This document shows positions 60,242 through 64,000 of a DNA stretch of 64,000 nucleotides, piece by piece. Source of the DNA: AP-15 sp963724435 (GTDB taxonomy: Bacteria; Pseudomonadota; Alphaproteobacteria; ATCC43930; CGMCC-115725). Location: the NCBI GenBank assembly GCA_963724435.1, contig CAVRUN010000001.1:1494400-1558399 (forward strand), read 5' to 3'. Numbering within the stretch: position 1 is the stretch's first letter; each line of letters starts with the position of its first letter. The notes beneath the pieces are model-generated. The model was not told the DNA's origin. It saw only the letters and a program-made list of their open reading frames with translations, and did no database searches. The position numbers and the translations under genes were made by a program.

Positions 60242-60820
60242 TCACCGGACTTGTTCGACCTCCAACGACCCGGCGGGCAACGGGCGGAGCAGTTCGACTT
60301 CCGGCAGCGTAAGATCGAGCCAGGCAAGCCAATCCGCCCGGTCGAGGATGACCATCTGCCGGTCATGAATTGGCGCCACGTCGGGGCCGGGTTCGGTCGT
60401 TAGCAGGGTGAACGCCTCCTCCGCACCATCCGGCATCGGCCGCCAGAGCCCGGCGAAGCAAAACCAATCCTCGCCGGCCTTGGTGAACTTCCATTTCGAT
60501 TTGGGCGACTTGCTGCCGATGAACTCGAAGAAATGTGACGCCGGCACGAGGCAGCGGCCCACAGGAAAGTGTCGGCCCTCCGATCGAAAATTGATGACGG
60601 GCGCTGCTTTGGGCCGGCCCGGTGGAAAACCCCAGCGAAGTTGAACGAGCTCGACCCCATTGTCGCGGCGCCGAATGACGGGTGCTATCTCAGTCGGCCA
60701 GATATCGTCACGCGGTTCTAGGTTCGGTGCCGCCTCAGGCCAGCGCAACGGAGCACGGATTTGGCTGAAGGCTCTCAGGTAGTCGTCATAGGGGATGCGG
60801 TTGCCGAAATCGTTGCACAC
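60242..60820 (-). CDS. SOS response-associated (SRAP/HMCES/YedK-like) protein
   Basis: 192 residues. I set the start at a GTG (60818-60820), so that processing gives Cys as the first residue (CNDFGNRIPYDDYLRAF). SRAP proteins need an N-terminal Cys2 exposed by Met removal to crosslink abasic sites in single-stranded DNA, and a start 15 codons upstream would bury it. Other conserved parts are LRWGFPP, INFRSEGRHF, RCLVPASHFFEF (the Glu of the family), and IHDRQMVILD with the catalytic His. The second family residue Asn after Cys is present. Confidence 0.85.
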   Translation of the reverse strand: MCNDFGNRIPYDDYLRAFSQIRAPLRWPEAAPNLEPRDDIWPTEIAPVIRRRDNGVELVQLRWGFPPGRPKAAPVINFRSEGRHFPVGRCLVPASHFFEFIGSKSPKSKWKFTKAGEDWFCFAGLWRPMPDGAEEAFTLLTTEPGPDVAPIHDRQMVILDRADWLAWLDLTLPEVELLRPLPAGSLEVEQVR

Positions 60821-60985
60821 GGCCTGCTCGCCATTAATGGGCCGCGCATATGGCGGCACGGACAAGGAAAGCCAAGCGGCTGGACTCGTACGGCGGCCAT
60901 GTGATTTTTGCGGCTGGAAAGGCTAACAGGCCACACTCGATCGACGCCAGTTCCAAGCTGATATGCAGTTGTGAGGAGCGTCCTG

Positions 60986-62380
60986 TCAGGTCAGTCGCTG
61001 GCACCTGGTGATGCTATACTTCTGAAAAGTGATTTTGGACGTCATCACGCCCGAGCAACTGGCTATCTGCGCACCCCTCGGTTGAAAAATAACCTGTATC
61101 ACATGTGTGTTTGTAACAATCTGAAAACCGACGCTATACGTGGCCGACCAATGGCCCTTGGACCCAAACTGACCGCCGGACAGGGTGACTAATCGATCGC
61201 TGTCAACTCCGAACTCTATTTCCAGCCGCTGACCGTCCACAGTGATCGTCCAGCGCTGACCGCCGAGCTCGAGTGCGGGCCCTACAACGCCGGGTGCTAC
61301 CGCCGGAAGGATTAGGGGTTCAGTTGGGCGCGGTGGCACCTGGAAGGGGCTCGGCGGTGGCGCAGCGGTGAGTGGTTGACGTTGGGGCCGTGGCGTTGGG
61401 ATAAGCGGTTGCGTTAGCGCCGCGGTCTGTGACTGATTCTGGGGCAAGGGCGCCCGGGAAGTCGCAGACCGTGGCCCCCGGATGGGTGGTTCAGCTGTGG
61501 TCAGGCCTGTGAGGAAAAGAAATTGGCCGCTACTCAGCCTTGCATTTGCAATAGTCCCCTTCTGAGGGTGAAGCGATTCACCAGCAAAGGCAGGCACATT
61601 GCGCTGCAAATAGTCACCAAGCTCTTCAGCGGTGACGAATCCGTCCTTGTAGACGTCTGCCTCACCTTCAAGCCCGCGTAGGATGAGTTGCGCAAACGGG
61701 CTAGCCGCCGGAATCTCCTCGCTGGGACCACCTGCTGTGATGTAGTAGCGAACCGGGTCGTGAAGAGCGTCGCGTGCGCGTTCGTAGTCATAGTGCCGCG
61801 GATCGTTGCCGCCAGACCGAGTGAGAAAAACCGACCCGGAGAAGCAACTATCGAATAACATGATCACTTGTCGCGCCCGCGTTTCGCGGTTCAGGGCATC
61901 GATCTCTTGAAATGAGACAGATTTTCCAATTGCGCCGACGGAGTTAGACCCATAGGCCGGCGTATCCGATCCGGTGATGTAGCCGGTGTCAGCGCGGGCG
62001 CTCTGGTTAAAGTCGGTGAAGCCGTGACCAGCGTAGTAGATCAATAGCCGCCCATCAGCACGATTCCAGGTGCCGAGCAGAAATTCTCGAAGCTTACTGC
62101 GAATTTCCTCGGCGGTTGGATGATCGGCAAGGGTCTCCACCGTTGCAAAATGCGGAGCTAGACCGCGGGCAAGGTCTGTTACATCATCAGAGATGCTAGG
62201 GAGAGATCCCCATGCAGGGTCATCATATCGCGCGACTCCGATCACAAGGGCGTGTCCGCGCTCCGTAAGAGTTGAACGTATATCGTCCGGCACTTCTGCC
62301 GCTGCGCGTTCGATAGCCGTCACTGAAAGCACATAGCTCGCCAGGAGCACAAAAACCATGTGCCGCCCGCATGCTGTCAT
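60986..62380 (-). CDS. Exported caspase-like (C14) peptidase with EF-hand-like motif
   Basis: 464 residues. A signal peptide (~1-28; VFVLLASYVLSVTAIERAAA) leads to a caspase domain (~40-300): ALVIGVARYDD, catalytic His119 in YYAGHG and catalytic Cys179 in LFDSCFSGS. ADVYKDGFVTAEELGDYLQ is EF-hand-like but has Val and Lys where calcium ligands usually sit. The Pro/Gln-rich linker (~300-370) ends in a small beta domain (WTITVDGQRLEIEFGVDSDR). It is probably a metacaspase-type, Arg/Lys-specific periplasmic protease. It begins one base after the preceding gene's stop. Confidence 0.85.
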   Translation of the reverse strand: MTACGRHMVFVLLASYVLSVTAIERAAAEVPDDIRSTLTERGHALVIGVARYDDPAWGSLPSISDDVTDLARGLAPHFATVETLADHPTAEEIRSKLREFLLGTWNRADGRLLIYYAGHGFTDFNQSARADTGYITGSDTPAYGSNSVGAIGKSVSFQEIDALNRETRARQVIMLFDSCFSGSVFLTRSGGNDPRHYDYERARDALHDPVRYYITAGGPSEEIPAASPFAQLILRGLEGEADVYKDGFVTAEELGDYLQRNVPAFAGESLHPQKGTIANARLSSGQFLFLTGLTTAEPPIRGPRSATSRAPLPQNQSQTAALTQPLIPTPRPQRQPLTAAPPPSPFQVPPRPTEPLILPAVAPGVVGPALELGGQRWTITVDGQRLEIEFGVDSDRLVTLSGGQFGSKGHWSATYSVGFQIVTNTHVIQVIFQPRGAQIASCSGVMTSKITFQKYSITRCQRLT

Positions 62381-62381
62381 C

Positions 62382-62867
62382 TTAGGGCGCCTTTGCGATC
62401 TTCAGCAGCAACTCCTCAGGGACGCTACGTGACTCGTATCGTTCCGCGTGGCCATCGGGACCAATGAACAGGATCGTGTCCGCTGGCAATTTTTTGTCGT
62501 AAATTATAAGGGCGGGTGTCCCGCGAGCATCTATCAGCACGCCACCATAGTAGTCGCGTCGAAGCATTTCTCGAATTGTGTCCCAGATTACAGGTATCGA
62601 TAGGATGCCGACGACGACATAGATGATCGGAATTGCTCGCCCTCGAGGGGTCTCCTTGATCAAGACTTCAGCCCCTGGCGACGAATCCTGTGTCACCTTT
62701 AAGTCCGTGCGCTCGTCTCCAGGAATTTGCCGCAGCGCGCCCTGATCGAGCTGGATGCGGACGTGGCGGCTCTCCACCTCTTGAGGGGCCGCGGTTCCCC
62801 CACTCGCGGGATATAAGAGAAAAACACCGATCCAGCCGACAACATCACGCCTTCTTATACTCGCCAA
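62382..62867 (-). CDS. Membrane protein in operon with the caspase gene
   Basis: 161 residues from a TTG at 62867, six bases after GGGGAGG; a longer frame exists but lacks this signal. An N-terminal signal or anchor (GWIGVFLLYPASGG) is followed by a periplasmic stretch, one membrane span (~79-97; IPIIYVVVGILSIPVIW) and a cytoplasmic or periplasmic end (GGVLIDARGTPALIIYDKKL, then GHAERYESRSVPEELLL). No family recognised. The one-base spacing to the caspase gene suggests the two act together. Confidence 0.6.
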   Translation of the reverse strand: MASIRRRDVVGWIGVFLLYPASGGTAAPQEVESRHVRIQLDQGALRQIPGDERTDLKVTQDSSPGAEVLIKETPRGRAIPIIYVVVGILSIPVIWDTIREMLRRDYYGGVLIDARGTPALIIYDKKLPADTILFIGPDGHAERYESRSVPEELLLKIAKAP

Positions 62868-63241
62868 TCTTGGCCTCCCCAGCCCTAGCCTTCGTCGAGC
62901 ATGTAGTGACCATTGGACGTCATGCTGACATTCTTTGCAACTGGACACCTGATTTGGTTACGTGGGCTTGTCGAATGCTCCGGGCGGATATCGCGGGTGA
63001 AGGTCGGTCCTGATGCGCCCTCCAGGCACAGATCGCGCCATAGAGACGTCAATGCCGCGCTTGCGGGGATAAGGTGCTCTGGGTTTATACGCGCGGCCTC
63101 CTCATCCCGGGCTCGCCGCGGCGGACTGCTCCGGATTGTCGGACCGCGAGACGTAATGAGCGGCCGGTGCCAAAATCCCGGTTCCATCACACGGCTTAGG
63201 TCATCTCTGATCTCGTCGATCGGGCGCTATCTTCGCAGCGT
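62868..63241. other. Region upstream of the caspase operon, no confident gene
   Basis: The stretch before the TTG gene. A minus-strand open frame (62885-63190, 101 codons) has unusual composition and no known family, and its stop is 17 bases from the TTG start. The promoter of the caspase pair should lie here; I see no consensus boxes. Confidence 0.3.
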
Positions 63242-64000
63242 TCAGGTAGGCGGCCGCTGCCGCACAACCTCCCGCGCCGGCTTATCCTCCCGCACGCCCT
63301 CGTAGACGACCTGCCGCAACAACCCGTCCTCGGTCCAGGTCAGATATTTGACTTCGACGACGAGCTCGGGCCGGACCCAATGCACCCGCGAGAGAACCAG
63401 CGGCGAGCCGAACCGGGTCGAACGCGGTGGGTATCGAGCGGCATCGCGCCGATCTGCAACGGCCGCAGCCGCCTGAGAAGCTCCTCGAGCTGGTTGGCCC
63501 GCATTCCAGTGCCAACCCGGCCCGCGTAAATCAGCCGGCCGGCCGGATCATAGTGTCCAAGCAAGAGCGCGCCGGTAAACGAACGGCTGCCCTCGGGGTC
63601 GGTCCAGCCAACGACGACAAACTCCTCCCGGTTAAGGCATTTGGTCTTGACCCTGAGGCCGCGATCGCCGGGGCTGTAGGGGGCGTCCAGCCGTTTTGAG
63701 ACGATGCCTTCGAGCCCGAGCTCACAGGCATGGCGGTGAAATTTCGGACCCTGCCCGACCTGATGCTCGCTGAACCGGACCGCATCCTCTCTTCGCTCGA
63801 GGAGGGCGGCGAGGCCATTCTTGCGGTCCGCCAAGGGCAGCAGCATCAGCTTCCGGCCGTCGAGGTAGAGCAAGTCGAAGACGAAATAGACAAGGTCGGC
63901 ACCGCCTCGCCGATCCGCGGCGTTCTGGATCAGCGCGAGGGTGGTGTTAGGGCACCTGTCCCTCCGGCCTATCCATCTGAGGTACGGCGGTTCTACCCGC
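63242..64000 (-). pseudogene. ligD: DNA ligase D, ligase domain, 3' part with a frameshift
   Basis: On the minus strand the family-like frame reads DLVYFVFDLLYLDG, ACELGLEGIVSKR (motif IV-like), YSPGDRGLRVKTKCLNREEF (motif V) and LIYAGRVGTGM. At about 63429-63431 (GGG on plus) it leaves register. The expected continuation, RFGSPLVLSRVHWVRPELVV then EVKYLTWTEDG, GLLRQVVYEG, is found one base off and runs to a TGA at 63242-63244. One base missing from a C-run explains this. The N-terminal half is beyond the window, and the first ~60 bases inside it (63940-64000) do not look like LigD. Confidence 0.75.

Noticed and set aside
62885..63190. Minus-strand open frame of 101 codons before the caspase operon
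   Set aside because: Unusual composition, no recognised family and no ribosome site. Not supported as a gene.

Overview
The window looks like an alphaproteobacterial chromosome. The block lysC–ptsP–RodZ-like–ispG–hisS–prfA–prmC–DUF4167–clpB, and the later argJ, mutT, parvulin and secA genes, are typical of that class, most like Rhodospirillales-type gene order. No rRNA or other marker allows a finer placement. Host genes are GC-rich and tightly packed, with several ATGA start/stop overlaps.

Layout. (1) 1-13010: housekeeping genes, all on the plus strand: aspartate kinase 3' end, nitronate monooxygenase-like protein, nitrogen-PTS enzyme I, a RodZ-like membrane protein, isoprenoid, tRNA-charging and translation-termination genes, and ClpB. 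(2) 13029-45157: an integrated, tailed-phage-like element of about 32 kb. It starts with an S24/XRE repressor facing left, then a GcrA-like zinc protein and a DUF6456-like protein. A strong promoter and a long leader precede the terminase. The head and tail genes follow a gene-transfer-agent-like order: terminase, portal, prohead protease, capsid, connectors, tail tube, tail chaperone, tape measure, DUF2460, DUF2163, NlpC/P60 and tail tip. I see no integrase, excisionase or replication gene. (3) 45478-64000: host genes again: class I aminotransferase, ABC1 kinase, oligoendopeptidase F, enoyl-CoA hydratase, MmgE/PrpD, MutT, ArgJ, parvulin, SecA, tRNA-Lys, an SDR, an SRAP protein, a caspase-like protein with a membrane partner, and the 3' part of a LigD ligase carrying a frameshift.

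The most unusual part is the element. Between portal and prohead protease, where GTAs and HK97-like phages have little or nothing, it carries a tightly overlapping cassette (22673-29118). Six consecutive products there have Sec signal peptides. One is a convincing family G1 glutamic peptidase (eqolisin) with both catalytic residues, and the last gene encodes a fibre-like protein built of eighteen near-perfect 14-residue repeats. A signal-peptide-bearing, pectate-lyase-like tailspike with four long repeats lies just upstream of the portal. Between the DUF2163 and NlpC/P60 tail genes sit two extra genes: a GT-A-like glycosyltransferase and a DUF2829 protein, the family of the anti-Thoeris protein Tad2.

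The element also shows lesions: an amber codon at capsid codon 6, an ochre codon inside a connector gene, and a frameshift in a small structural gene. The −1 shift in the tail chaperone, by contrast, is probably programmed. Either the element is decaying or some of these events are sequencing errors. Raw-read checks would decide this.
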